From Chloroflexi bacterium UBA5189 (GTDB lineage: Bacteria; Chloroflexota; Limnocylindria; Limnocylindrales; CSP1-4), in NCBI GenBank assembly GCA_002413045.1, contig DHWF01000026.1, positions 179,602 to 208,624 of the forward strand: a stretch of 29,023 nt of DNA. Direction: 5' to 3'. Below are positions 1 to 7,575 of the stretch, piece by piece. Every line of letters starts with the position of its first letter. Positions within the stretch are counted from its first letter, which is position 1. The translations under genes were made by a program, and so were the position numbers. Under the pieces are notes generated by a model that did no database searches, was not told the DNA's origin, and worked only from the letters and a program-made list of their open reading frames with translations.

Positions 1-704
1 TTGAAGATGTTGCAGTTCTGGAGGACCTCGACGAACGTCGAGCCGTGGTGATTGCCGGCGGCGTTGAGGGTCGTCTGCATGTGCTCGGTGAAGGTGTCCA
101 CCGAGCGGGCGATGAACGTCGCCTCGGCCGCCAGCGCGATCGCGAGCGGGCTCACCGGGAAGTCGATCGTGCCGTACGGCGACGACTTGGTGACCTTGCC
201 GAGCTCCGAGGTCGGGCTCGCCTGGCCCTTTGTCAGCCCATAGATCCGGTTGTTGAACATGATGATTCGGATGTCCACGTTGCGCCGGAGCGAGTGGATG
301 AGGTGGTTGCCGCCGATCGAGAGCGCGTCGCCGTCGCCGGTGATCACCCACACCATCAGATCCGGGCGGGCCGCCTTGAGGCCCGTCGCGATCGCCGGCG
401 CGCGGCCGTGGATCGTGTGGAAGCCATACGTGTTCATGTAGTACGGCAGCCGCCCGGAGCAGCCGATCCCGGAGATGAAGACGATCTTCTCCTTCGGGTA
501 GCCGAAGTCCGGCATCACCTTCTGGGTCTGGGCGAGGATCGAGTAGTCGCCACAGCCTGGGCACCAGCGGACCTCCTGGTCGGACACGAAGTCCTTCCGG
601 GTCAGCACCGGGAGCTCCTTGAGTCCCTCGAGGACGGCCGCGTTCTCCGGCGATAGCTTGGCCCCGCTCGCGCCGTTGCCGGCGCCGTTGATCGTGTCGG
701 TCAT
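1..704 (-). CDS. korB: 2-oxoacid:ferredoxin oxidoreductase, beta subunit (3' end outside window)
   Basis: This is the TPP-binding subunit of a 2-oxoacid:ferredoxin oxidoreductase, which oxidatively decarboxylates a 2-oxoacid (2-oxoglutarate in KorAB) to an acyl-CoA and reduces ferredoxin in the cytoplasm. I read 234 codons from the ATG at 704. The frame is open to the window edge, so the C-terminus is missing. Visible hallmarks are WCPGCGDY near residues 47-54, GIGCSGR, HGRAPAIATG, and the TPP/Mg motif GDGDALSIGGNH followed by NNRIYGLTKGQ. The ATG overlaps the alpha-subunit stop by 4 bp (ATGA), so the subunits are translationally coupled. Family assignment is firm. The exact 2-oxoacid is not: 2-oxoglutarate is favoured by similarity to actinobacterial KorB, but pyruvate or branched-chain oxoacids cannot be excluded. 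Confidence 0.93.
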   Translation of the reverse strand, partial: MTDTINGAGNGASGAKLSPENAAVLEGLKELPVLTRKDFVSDQEVRWCPGCGDYSILAQTQKVMPDFGYPKEKIVFISGIGCSGRLPYYMNTYGFHTIHGRAPAIATGLKAARPDLMVWVITGDGDALSIGGNHLIHSLRRNVDIRIIMFNNRIYGLTKGQASPTSELGKVTKSSPYGTIDFPVSPLAIALAAEATFIARSVDTFTEHMQTTLNAAGNHHGSTFVEVLQNCNIF

Positions 705-2578
705 GCGACCTTCACCCCCAGCGTGGCGAGGATCCGCTCGGCCTCGGCTTCGAGCTCGGCGATGCGGAACGGCTTGCCGCGAACCCGGTTGTAGCCGATC
801 GCGTCGATGAGGTAGCGGGCGCGGATCAACATCGAAAGCTGGCCCAGGTTGACCTCGGGGATCAGGACGCGGCGATAGGCGCGAACGACGTCGCCCGTGT
901 TCGCCGGGAACGGGTTCAGGTAGCGCATGTGCGCGTGGGCGACGGACGCGCCGCGGGCCTGCAGCCGCTCGACGGCGCTCCGGATCGCACCGTACGTCGA
1001 GCCCCAGCCGAGGATCAGCAGGTCGCCCTCGGGGGGTCCGTACACGTCGAGTGGCGGGATGTCGGCCGCGATCCCCGCGATCTTCGCCTGGCGCAGGAGC
1101 TGCATCCGATGGTGGTTATCGGGGTCATAGCTCACGTTGCCACTGATGTCCGCTTTCTCGAGGCCGCCGATGCGGTGCTCGAGGCCCGGCGTGCCCGGCA
1201 CCGCCCACGGGCGTGCGAGCGTCGTCTCGTCGCGGCGGTACGCGTAGAAGCCCTCGCGCTCGGTGCGGTTCGGGACATCGATCGGCAAGAGGTCCTCGAC
1301 GCTCGGAATCTTCCAGGGCTCCGCGCCGCTGGCGAGGAACGCGTCGGACATGTAGACGACGGGCGTCATGTACTTGAGCGCGAGCCGCCACGCTTCGATG
1401 GAGAACGTGAAGCACTCGGACGGCGTCGCGGGCGCGACCACCGCGACGGGCGAATCCGAGTTGCGCCCGAAGAGCACCTGCAGGAGGTCCGCCTGCTCGG
1501 TCTTCGTGGGCATCCCGGTCGATGGTCCGGCGCGCTGGACGTCCACGACGACGAGCGGGAGCTCCACCATCACGGCGAGCCCGAGCGCCTCGCTCTTGAG
1601 GGCGATGCCGGGGCCGGACGACGCGGTCATGCCCATCGCGCCGCCGTAGCTCGCGCCGATGGCGGCACCGATGGCCGCGATCTCGTCCTCGGCCTGGAAC
1701 GTCTTCACGCCGAAGTTCTTGTAGCCGGCGAGCTGGTGCAGGATGTCCGAGGCCGGCGTGATCGGATACGAGCCGTAGAACAGGTCGCGCTTCGCGAGGC
1801 GCGACGCCGCCACGAACCCGAGCGCGGTCGCCTCGTTGCCCGTGATGTTCCGGTAGTGGCCCGGCGCGAGCTTCGCCGGCGGGACGACGTACCGCTCATG
1901 GAAGATCTCGGTCGTCTCGCCGAAGTTGTAGCCGGCCTTGAGGGCGCGCTTGTTGCCTTCCGCGATCTCCGGCCGCTTCGAGAACTTCTCGTCGATCCAG
2001 GCCATCGTCGCCGCCATGTCGCGCTCGTACAGCCAGAACATCAGGCCGAGGGCGAAGAAGTTCTTGGTCAGGTCGACCTGCTTGTTGGTGAGGCCGAGAC
2101 CCTCCAGCGCGCGCGAATTCAGCGTCGAGATCGGGACGCTGAAGACGTTCCACTGCTTGAGCGAGCCGTCGCTCAGCGGGTTGCTCGCGTAGCTGACCTT
2201 CTGGAGGTTTTGCGCCGTGAACGCGTCCTCGTTGACGATCAGCGCGCCGCCCGCCGGCAGCTCGCCGAGGTTGGCCTTGAGCGCGGCCGGGTTCATCGCG
2301 ACAAGAACGTCCGGCGCGTCGCCGGGCGTGTGGATGTCCGTGCTCGAGAAGCTCAGCTGGAAGCCGGAGACGCCGGGCAGCGAGCCGGCCGGCGCACGAA
2401 TCTCTGCGGGATAGTCCGGGAACGTGCTGATGTCGTTGCCGAATGCCGCGGCGTTCTTGGTGAACTGGGTCCCGGTGAGCTGCATGCCATCGCCGGAATC
2501 GCCCGCGAACCGGATCGTGACTCGGTCGAGCTGCTTCTCGGTCGTGGGGGTGGCCTTGGGCGGAGCCTCCGTGCTCAC
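701..2578 (-). CDS. korA: 2-oxoacid:ferredoxin oxidoreductase, alpha subunit (gamma-alpha fusion)
   Basis: This 625-residue protein is the partner of the downstream beta subunit. The N-terminal part (about residues 20-200) is the gamma-type domain, starting with TIRFAGDSGDGMQLTG and containing FPDYPAEIRAPAG. The rest is the pyrimidine-binding alpha domain, with GNEATALG near 247, YPITPAS at 271-277, FQAEDEIAAIGAAIG and GPSTGMPTKTEQADL at 351-365. This gamma-alpha fusion is the usual architecture of two-subunit KorAB enzymes. The start is a GTG at 2578 that overlaps the stop of the upstream CBS gene (GTGA). No other start is close, so the three genes CBS-korA-korB form a tightly coupled unit. 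The electron acceptor would be a ferredoxin; a seven-iron ferredoxin is encoded at 26479-26766, although not in this operon. Confidence 0.95.
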   Translation of the reverse strand: MSTEAPPKATPTTEKQLDRVTIRFAGDSGDGMQLTGTQFTKNAAAFGNDISTFPDYPAEIRAPAGSLPGVSGFQLSFSSTDIHTPGDAPDVLVAMNPAALKANLGELPAGGALIVNEDAFTAQNLQKVSYASNPLSDGSLKQWNVFSVPISTLNSRALEGLGLTNKQVDLTKNFFALGLMFWLYERDMAATMAWIDEKFSKRPEIAEGNKRALKAGYNFGETTEIFHERYVVPPAKLAPGHYRNITGNEATALGFVAASRLAKRDLFYGSYPITPASDILHQLAGYKNFGVKTFQAEDEIAAIGAAIGASYGGAMGMTASSGPGIALKSEALGLAVMVELPLVVVDVQRAGPSTGMPTKTEQADLLQVLFGRNSDSPVAVVAPATPSECFTFSIEAWRLALKYMTPVVYMSDAFLASGAEPWKIPSVEDLLPIDVPNRTEREGFYAYRRDETTLARPWAVPGTPGLEHRIGGLEKADISGNVSYDPDNHHRMQLLRQAKIAGIAADIPPLDVYGPPEGDLLILGWGSTYGAIRSAVERLQARGASVAHAHMRYLNPFPANTGDVVRAYRRVLIPEVNLGQLSMLIRARYLIDAIGYNRVRGKPFRIAELEAEAERILATLGVKVA

Positions 2579-3075
2579 GCGCCCTCCGTTTCGGCCATTC
2601 GTTGGTGCGGTCGCGGCGGCAGGTTCAGGAGCTCCTCGGGGAACGCCTCCGCGAGGTACTTGAGGACGTCGACCGGCCGAATGACCCCGACGAGGACGCG
2701 ATCGTCGTCCACCAGCGGGATGTTCCGGAACCGGCCGGTCTGCATCAGCTCGATCGCACGCCGGACCGGCTCGTCGATGTGGAGGACGTTCGGGTGGTCG
2801 ACCATCAGGCGCTCGACGGGCTGCGCGAGATCCGTCCCCGGGACGACGAGGCGGGCGAAGATGTCGCGCTCCGTCAGCACGCCGAGGAGGTGGCCGCCGG
2901 GGTCCGTGACGAACACCGAATCGGCGGTGCCGGCGTCACGGATAACGTCGAGGCAGGCCTCCAGCGAGGTGCCGGGGGCGACGGTCAGCGGTTCGCGCCG
3001 GGTGAGGACCTTGAGCTTCTCGTCGATCAGGCCCGGAACCCTGGAAGCGACGGCGCGTTCCGTGAGATCAGTCAC
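2575..3075 (-). CDS. CBS-domain protein coupled to korAB
   Basis: This 166-residue soluble protein is made almost entirely of two CBS domains (about residues 20-75 and 88-143). Typical CBS features are DSVFVTDPGGHLLGVLTERD in the first repeat and FRNIPLVDDDRVLVGVIRPVD in the second. CBS pairs usually bind adenine nucleotides or S-adenosylmethionine and act as sensors. No catalytic domain is attached. The GTG start at 3075 has no Shine-Dalgarno sequence but lies 6 nt after a TACACT hexamer, so it probably heads a leaderless transcript. Its stop overlaps the korA start, implying co-translation. A role in reporting energy charge to the oxidoreductase is inferred from this coupling only; no substrate or partner can be read from the sequence. 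Confidence 0.85.
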   Translation of the reverse strand: MTDLTERAVASRVPGLIDEKLKVLTRREPLTVAPGTSLEACLDVIRDAGTADSVFVTDPGGHLLGVLTERDIFARLVVPGTDLAQPVERLMVDHPNVLHIDEPVRRAIELMQTGRFRNIPLVDDDRVLVGVIRPVDVLKYLAEAFPEELLNLPPRPHQRMAETEGA

Positions 3076-3081
3076 GAGGAA

Positions 3082-3087
3082 AGTGTA
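3082..3087 (-). promoter_or_regulatory. -10 hexamer TACACT, leaderless promoter of CBS-korAB
   Basis: TACACT reads on the minus strand and ends 6 nt before the GTG at 3075, placing the expected transcription start on the start codon itself. It lies in the 18-bp gap after the phosphotransferase stop at 3094. No -35 element is recognisable. Confidence 0.55.
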
Positions 3088-3093
3088 GTGCGT

Positions 3094-3849
3094 TCAGCCT
3101 GAGATCCCCGCGAGCGCGCGCCGCAGGATCAACCCGAAGTCCTGATCGAACAGCAGCTGCTCCCGCCCGCGGAGCGCGACCCGTCCCCGCATCGAGGCGA
3201 TCGCGTGCGCAAACGCGCCGACACGCAGCGCATGATCGAACGTGTCCGTGAACCCGGGGCCCCACGGCTCTAGGTAGGCGTCGCGCAGGCGCGCGAACCA
3301 GGGATCGCCCGGCTGCAGCCCATTGACCTGCTCGAGGAACCGGAAGGTCACGAACAGCGACCAGAACGGGTCGCCGATGGATGAGTCACCCCAATCGATC
3401 ACGCGAATGTCCGGCCCATTCACGAACAGGTTCCAGAGGTGGAGGTCGTCGTGCTGGATCGACGCAACCGGGTGCTCGTCCGCGAGGGCAGCGCACAGGT
3501 GCCCGAACTCGGGCTCGAACGCCCGCAGGCGCGCCATCTCCCCCGCCTCGAGCGGCAGGTCCAGACCGAGCAGCTGGGCGTAGGCGGCGGGCAGCTGGCG
3601 AACCCGGAGGTCCGGCACACCGTGGGCGAGGTGCTCGGGAACATGGTCCACCTCGCCACGCTGCAGCTCGGCGTACCGCGGGAGCGCCTGGAGCCAGATC
3701 TCCGGCGAGTTAGCGAGCTTGGCGATCGCGGTGCCCGCATCGGCGAGCAGCAGCCAGGCCCGCCGCGGATCGTGGGCAAGGACCTCGGTGACGGAGCCGG
3801 GCCAGCGACGCGACAGGTCCGCGGTCAGGCGCGGCTCGAATGCCTGCAC
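3094..3849 (-). CDS. Aminoglycoside phosphotransferase/choline kinase-fold protein, start unresolved
   Basis: This belongs to the APH/choline-kinase-like family, which phosphorylates small hydroxylated substrates. The catalytic loop HDDLHLWN (residues 133-140 from the GTG at 3849) and the metal-binding DWGD (152-155) are intact. The GTG is the first ATG/GTG/TTG in the frame and gives 251 residues. However, the same frame continues upstream to 4002 with about 51 more codons that read like the missing N-lobe of this family (AWIEG near the start, then RPWAVVARVP and AAWFKACN). That stretch contains no ATG, GTG or TTG, and it begins directly after the in-frame TGA that ends the aldolase gene. The true product therefore probably starts near 4002, by an unusual start, stop readthrough or a base error. 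The substrate is unknown. Confidence 0.7.
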   Translation of the reverse strand: MQAFEPRLTADLSRRWPGSVTEVLAHDPRRAWLLLADAGTAIAKLANSPEIWLQALPRYAELQRGEVDHVPEHLAHGVPDLRVRQLPAAYAQLLGLDLPLEAGEMARLRAFEPEFGHLCAALADEHPVASIQHDDLHLWNLFVNGPDIRVIDWGDSSIGDPFWSLFVTFRFLEQVNGLQPGDPWFARLRDAYLEPWGPGFTDTFDHALRVGAFAHAIASMRGRVALRGREQLLFDQDFGLILRRALAGISG

Positions 3850-4002
3850 GGCGTTGCACGCCTTGAACCAGGCGGCGCCGCCCTCGATCGGGACGCGCGC
3901 GACGACGGCCCACGGCCGGTCATGGATGATCTCGATCTCGCCGGCGACGTGGACGGTGCCTTCGATCCAGGCCTGCGCGGCCTCGAGGTCGAGGTCGATC
4001 GA

Positions 4003-4761
4003 TCAGCCTCGCGCCGCGGCGAGCGCTGCCTTGATCCCGTCGTTCACGAAGCTGACGTCGGCGCCGATGCCGACGAAGGTGAAGCCGAGGTCGAGGTGCG
4101 GCTTGAACGACGCCGGGTCGTAGAGCAGGATCCCGGCGGCCTTGCCGTTGGCGCGGCACGCGTCGACGACACGCCGCAGGCCCGCCTGGTACGTCGCATT
4201 CGCGAACTGCCCGGGAACCCCGAGCGAGTGCGACAGGTCGGCAGGTCCGACGAACAGGACGTCGACACCGTCGATCGCCGCGAAGTCGCCGGCGGCCTCG
4301 AGGGCGGACGGCGATTCGATCTGGAAGATCCCGGTGATGTCGTCGTTGAGCGCGGCCACGCCGGCGTGATTCACCGTTCCGAGCCGGGCGCCGCGCGTGA
4401 GGAGCGCGACGCCGCGCTGGCCTGCCGGCGGATAGCGCAGGTAGGTCATCGTTTCACGGACCTGCTCGGCCGTGTCAAGCCGCGGCACGACCACGCCCGC
4501 CGCGCCCATGTCCAAGGCGCGCCCGATGCGGAGCCGCTCGCCGGACTGCGGCCGAACAAGCGCAACGGAGCCGCTGACCTCGATCGCGGTGAGGTGCGCA
4601 AGGAGCTCGGACTCGGTCGTGATGCCGTGCTCCATGTCGACGACGACCCAGTCCAGCCCGGATCGGCCGAGCAGCTCCGCGGACCCGGGCGACCCGAGGC
4701 TCGCCCAGGCGCCGAACAGGGTCTCGCCGGCGAGGATCCGGCTGCGGAAGGCGCTCGTCAC
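4003..4761 (-). CDS. HpcH/HpaI-family aldolase (2-oxo-3-deoxy-sugar-acid type)
   Basis: This 252-residue class II, metal-dependent aldolase family member would cleave 2-oxo-3-deoxy acids to pyruvate (or a related oxoacid) and an aldehyde. Visible family features are LFGAWASLGSPGSAELLG near the N-terminus, DWVVVDMEHG, LVRPQS, MGAAGVVVPRLD (phosphate and metal region), FQIESPSALE with the metal-binding Glu, and FVGPADLSHSLGVPG. The length matches HpaI/GarL relatives. I chose the GTG at 4761 because the family begins here; the longer open frame upstream runs back into the divergent GNAT gene. Its TGA stop is in frame with the following phosphotransferase coding sequence. The physiological substrate cannot be decided between 4-hydroxy-2-oxoheptanedioate, deoxyglucarate and similar acids. 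Confidence 0.88.
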   Translation of the reverse strand: MTSAFRSRILAGETLFGAWASLGSPGSAELLGRSGLDWVVVDMEHGITTESELLAHLTAIEVSGSVALVRPQSGERLRIGRALDMGAAGVVVPRLDTAEQVRETMTYLRYPPAGQRGVALLTRGARLGTVNHAGVAALNDDITGIFQIESPSALEAAGDFAAIDGVDVLFVGPADLSHSLGVPGQFANATYQAGLRRVVDACRANGKAAGILLYDPASFKPHLDLGFTFVGIGADVSFVNDGIKAALAAARG

Positions 4762-4778
4762 CTCCGTATGATGCCGGG
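4762..4778. promoter_or_regulatory. 17-bp divergent promoter between aldolase and GNAT genes
   Basis: Only 17 bp separate the GTG at 4761 (minus) from the ATG at 4779 (plus). On the plus strand TATGAT (4767-4772) ends 6 nt before the ATG. On the minus strand CATCAT (4773-4768) ends 6 nt before the GTG. The two -10-like hexamers overlap almost completely, so both transcripts would be leaderless and mutually exclusive at any moment. Confidence 0.5.
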
Positions 4779-5462
4779 ATGACCGGATCCGCGTTCGGGC
4801 TGCGCGACCTGTGGCCGCTGTATGACCTTCGGGTCCGCACCGGCGAGCTGGAGCTGCGCTACCCCACCGAGGCCGAGCTGCCCGCGTTCGCCGACATCGT
4901 CGAGGCCGGGCTCTTTCCGGTCGGCGAGATGCCGTTCGCGCTGGCGTGGACCGAGGTGCCGACGGCGCGGCGCAACGTCGAGTCGTACCAGTGGTGGGTG
5001 GGCAGTCGGGCACGCTGGTCCGTGGACAGCTGGACGCTCACGCTCGCGGTCTTCGAACGCGGCAAGCCGATCGGATTCCAGGACCTTCGCGCCGATCGGT
5101 TCCCGACGATGCGGACCGTGCATACCGGTTCGTGGCTCGGATTCGAGTTCCAGGCCCGCGGGATCGGCAAGCTGATGCGCCAGGCCGTGCTCGCCCTCGC
5201 ATTCGACCACCTCGGCGCCCAGGTCGCCGAGACCGAGGCGTTCCTCGACAACCCTGCCTCGAACAAGGTCAGCCTCGGGGTCGGCTACGAGCCGAACGGG
5301 TTCGGCGCGCTCGCGCCACACGGCGTCCCGCGGCCCACCCAGAAGTTCCGCATGACGCTCGAGGGCTGGCGCGCCCGCGAACGGCCGACGGTGGTCGTCG
5401 AGGGGCTCGAATCGAGCCTGGGCCTGTTCGGGCTGACGGCGGAGGGCGAAACCGCCGGCTAG
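4779..5462 (+). CDS. GNAT-family N-acetyltransferase (RimJ/RimL-like)
   Basis: This 227-residue protein resembles RimJ/RimL-type acetyltransferases, which transfer acetyl from acetyl-CoA to amines. An opening LELRYPTEAELPAFADIV strand-helix leads into the fold. The acetyl-CoA pyrophosphate loop corresponds to the region around QARGIGKLMRQAV (about residues 126-138). It is followed by ETEAFLDNPASNKVSLGVGYEPNG, the usual Asn-Xaa-Xaa-Ser and GY(E) elements of this subfamily. The ATG at 4779 is supported by a TATGAT hexamer 6 nt upstream. It is divergent from the aldolase gene and convergent with the DinB-like gene, with 8 bp between the stops. The substrate is unknown. Confidence 0.88.
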   Translation: MTGSAFGLRDLWPLYDLRVRTGELELRYPTEAELPAFADIVEAGLFPVGEMPFALAWTEVPTARRNVESYQWWVGSRARWSVDSWTLTLAVFERGKPIGFQDLRADRFPTMRTVHTGSWLGFEFQARGIGKLMRQAVLALAFDHLGAQVAETEAFLDNPASNKVSLGVGYEPNGFGALAPHGVPRPTQKFRMTLEGWRARERPTVVVEGLESSLGLFGLTAEGETAG

Positions 5463-5470
5463 GCCTCTGC

Positions 5471-5938
5471 CTATTCGAATCCGCCGAAGTGCCAGCCATC
5501 GATCGCGGGCGGGACGATCCCAAGCTGGGTCAGGATCGTCGTCGCATGGGCGCGATGCTCGGTCGCGTGGTTGATCGCCTGGACCAGGATGACCGAGGCG
5601 GGGATCAGCTCGCCGGGGTCGCGCTCGATCGGCCGGTCGGCCGGGATTGCTGCAGCCGCCGCCACGAGGCGCGGGCCCGTCTCGCGAACGATCTCGAGGA
5701 GCGGCTCGACCCCGGCGAAGGGATCGTCCTGCTGCCAGGCCGTGTCCGGGACCCAGCCGGTCAGGAGGAGCGTGTAGAAGAGCTCGCCGGAGGTGATGTG
5801 GGCGAGCGTGCCGCCGAGGTCCCCGTAGGTGCCATCGACGGCAGTCCTGTACTGGGCGTCGGTCAGCCCGAGGCACGCGACGAGCAGCTGCTCGTTCGCC
5901 CAGCGGTTGTGCTCGAAGATCGCCGCAAGCGTCGTCAT
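5471..5938 (-). CDS. DinB-family protein
   Basis: This 155-residue protein has the DinB four-helix-bundle pattern. It begins TLAAIFEHNRWANEQLL, typical of the first helix. A metal-binding His appears in GGTLAHITSGELF and two more in INHATEHRAHAT near the C-terminal helix. Such proteins are metal-dependent and related to bacillithiol or mycothiol S-transferases, but most have no assigned reaction. The ATG at 5938 is preceded by CATACT at 7 nt and no ribosome-binding site. It is divergently arranged with the EamA transporter gene. A thiol-transferase or detoxification role would be inference. Confidence 0.85.
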   Translation of the reverse strand: MTTLAAIFEHNRWANEQLLVACLGLTDAQYRTAVDGTYGDLGGTLAHITSGELFYTLLLTGWVPDTAWQQDDPFAGVEPLLEIVRETGPRLVAAAAAIPADRPIERDPGELIPASVILVQAINHATEHRAHATTILTQLGIVPPAIDGWHFGGFE

Positions 5939-5969
5939 GCGGGCGAGTATGCCCTGTTAGCCTCGCGCG
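5939..5969. promoter_or_regulatory. 31-bp divergent promoter between dinB-like and EamA genes
   Basis: On the plus strand TAGCCT (5958-5963) ends 6 nt before the ATG at 5970. On the minus strand CATACT (5951-5946) ends 7 nt before the ATG at 5938. No Shine-Dalgarno sequence is present for either gene, so both look leaderless. Confidence 0.45.
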
Positions 5970-6938
5970 ATGCCCCGCGCCATCGCGTTCGGAATTGCCC
6001 TCACGGTGATCTCCGCGTTCGCGTTCGGATCGGGGCCGCTATTCGCGAAGCCGGTCTACGCGGAGGGCGTGGGCTGGCATGTCCTGATGGCGTGGCGATT
6101 CCTCATCGGGGCCGGGCTGGCGTGGGCATGGCTCCTGCTGCGCGAGCGATCACGCGCCGGGCTGCGGCGGATGCGCCGCCGGGATGTCGCGATCGCGATC
6201 GGGTTGGGGGTTCTGTACACCGGCAACTCGGCAACCTACTTCGCCGGCCTCGAGACGGTCTCGGCGTCGTTGTCCGCACTGATCGTCTACGTCTACCCGG
6301 CGCTGGTGGCCGTGATCACGCTGCAGGTCGGCCGGCCGCTCCAGGGGCGCCGCGCCTGGGGCGCGCTCGCACTCGCGCTCGCGGGCGTCGCGCTGGCGGT
6401 GGGCAACATCGATGCGGCGACCGCGCCGCCCCTGAGCGGTCTCCTCCTGATTGCGGCCTCGCCGGTGATCTATTCGGTCTGGATCGTGCTGTCCGCACGA
6501 CTCTCCGGCGAGGGTCGCAGCGGCGTTGGGGCAGACGCGGGCGCAGGTGTTGTTGACCCGCTCGCGGCTGGCGTGGTGATGCTGACGGCGACCGCCGTGA
6601 CGTACTGGGTCACCGCAGTCGCCCTCGGGCGGCCGGTGATGCCGGCCCAGATCCCGGCCGGCGCGTGGGTCGGCCTCGCGGGCGTCGGGATCGTTTCGAC
6701 GTTCATCGCCGTCCAGGCGTTCTACGCCGGCGCCCATCGCATCGGCGCGGCGCGCGCTTCGATCGTCAGCACGGTCGAGCCGATCTGGACCATCGTCCTC
6801 GCGAGCCTGCTGTTCCTGGAGCGCCTCGAGCCACTCCAGCTCGTCGGCGGCGGCATGATCCTGGCGGGTGTCGTCATCGCGCAGACCGGTGCCGGAGCCG
6901 GCTCGACGGCCGCGGAGCTCCGAATCGCAGACGAGTAG
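5970..6938 (+). CDS. EamA-family (DMT superfamily) transporter
   Basis: This 322-residue integral membrane protein has two EamA repeats and about ten hydrophobic segments. The first repeat starts IAFGIALTVISAFAFGSGPL and contains TGNSATYFAGLETVSASLSAL, the helix typical of drug/metabolite transporters. The second contains GAARASIVSTVEPIWTIVLASLLF and ends with a LVGGGMILAGVVIAQ helix. Family members export amino acids, metabolites or drugs from the cytoplasm, and the substrate cannot be read from sequence. A slightly longer cytoplasmic loop (about residues 175-195) joins the two halves. A TAGCCT hexamer 6 nt upstream supports the ATG at 5970. Confidence 0.92.
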   Translation: MPRAIAFGIALTVISAFAFGSGPLFAKPVYAEGVGWHVLMAWRFLIGAGLAWAWLLLRERSRAGLRRMRRRDVAIAIGLGVLYTGNSATYFAGLETVSASLSALIVYVYPALVAVITLQVGRPLQGRRAWGALALALAGVALAVGNIDAATAPPLSGLLLIAASPVIYSVWIVLSARLSGEGRSGVGADAGAGVVDPLAAGVVMLTATAVTYWVTAVALGRPVMPAQIPAGAWVGLAGVGIVSTFIAVQAFYAGAHRIGAARASIVSTVEPIWTIVLASLLFLERLEPLQLVGGGMILAGVVIAQTGAGAGSTAAELRIADE

Positions 6939-6986
6939 CCAAAGATTGAACGCCGCAAGGACCCCCTGACTCAGTAGGCTCGGAAC

Positions 6987-7005
6987 AACGCCCCCAACGG
7001 GCGTT
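6987..7005 (+). promoter_or_regulatory. Hairpin in the leader of the sigma-factor gene
   Basis: AACGCCC and GGGCGTT form a perfect 7-bp stem with a 5-nt loop in the 82-bp gap between the EamA stop and the TTG at 7021. It is followed by a GAGG ribosome-binding sequence about 6 nt from the TTG. It could be a leader structure controlling translation or a weak terminator for the EamA gene; there is no T-run after it. Confidence 0.4.
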
Positions 7006-7020
7006 CCTCTCGAGGCAGCG

Positions 7021-7575
7021 TTGGATCGCGATCTCGTCGAGCGGGCCCAGCGGGGCGACCGGGAGGCCTTCGGCGTCCTGGTGCGGACTCGCGCGGACCG
7101 GCTCTTCGCGATCGGACAACGAATCCTCCGCGACGTCGACCGGGCCGAGGATGCGATGCAGCAGGCACTGGTGATCGCCTGGCGCGAGCTGCCCCGCCTC
7201 CGCGATCCGGACCGGTTCGACGCGTGGCTCAATCGCCTCCTCGTCAATGCCTGTTACGCGGAAGCTCGCAAGCGGCGGGACTGGGGCGCCAACATCCGAC
7301 TCCTGCCGGTCGACGGACCGCTGGTCGAGGACGGCACGCGTCATGTCGCCGACCGAGACGAGCTCGAGCGTGGGTTCCGGCGGCTGCCGCCAGAGCAGCG
7401 GGCGATCCTCGTGTTGCATCACTACCTCGGGCTCAGCCCGGCGGAGGTTGCTGAGACGCTCGACATCCCCGCCGGCACGGCCCGATCGCGACTCCATTAC
7501 GCCCATCGAGCGATGCGGTCCGCCCTCGAGGCGGTCGCGCGCTCCTCGGCGCTCGCGGGAAAGGGCATCTCATGA
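7021..7575 (+). CDS. RNA polymerase sigma factor, ECF type
   Basis: This 184-residue sigma-70-family protein has region 2 at about residues 4-70 (DRDLVERAQRGDREAFGVLV, then DRAEDAMQQALVIAWRELPR) and region 4 at about 115-170 (LPPEQRAILVLHHYLGLSPA, then VAETLDIPAGTARSRLHYA, a helix-turn-helix). Region 3 is absent, as in extracytoplasmic-function sigma factors. The TTG at 7021 gives the expected N-terminus and has GAGG upstream. The stop overlaps the next gene's start by 4 bp (ATGA), the usual arrangement for a sigma factor and its membrane-bound partner. It probably directs transcription of this locus in response to an envelope signal; that is inference. Confidence 0.92.
   Translation: MDRDLVERAQRGDREAFGVLVRTRADRLFAIGQRILRDVDRAEDAMQQALVIAWRELPRLRDPDRFDAWLNRLLVNACYAEARKRRDWGANIRLLPVDGPLVEDGTRHVADRDELERGFRRLPPEQRAILVLHHYLGLSPAEVAETLDIPAGTARSRLHYAHRAMRSALEAVARSSALAGKGIS

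Noticed and set aside
929..3088. A 719-codon open frame on the plus strand opposite korA and the CBS gene
   Set aside because: Its translation is Arg/Asp/Val-rich low-complexity sequence typical of the antisense frame of a high-GC gene, while the minus strand encodes clear KorA and CBS motifs.
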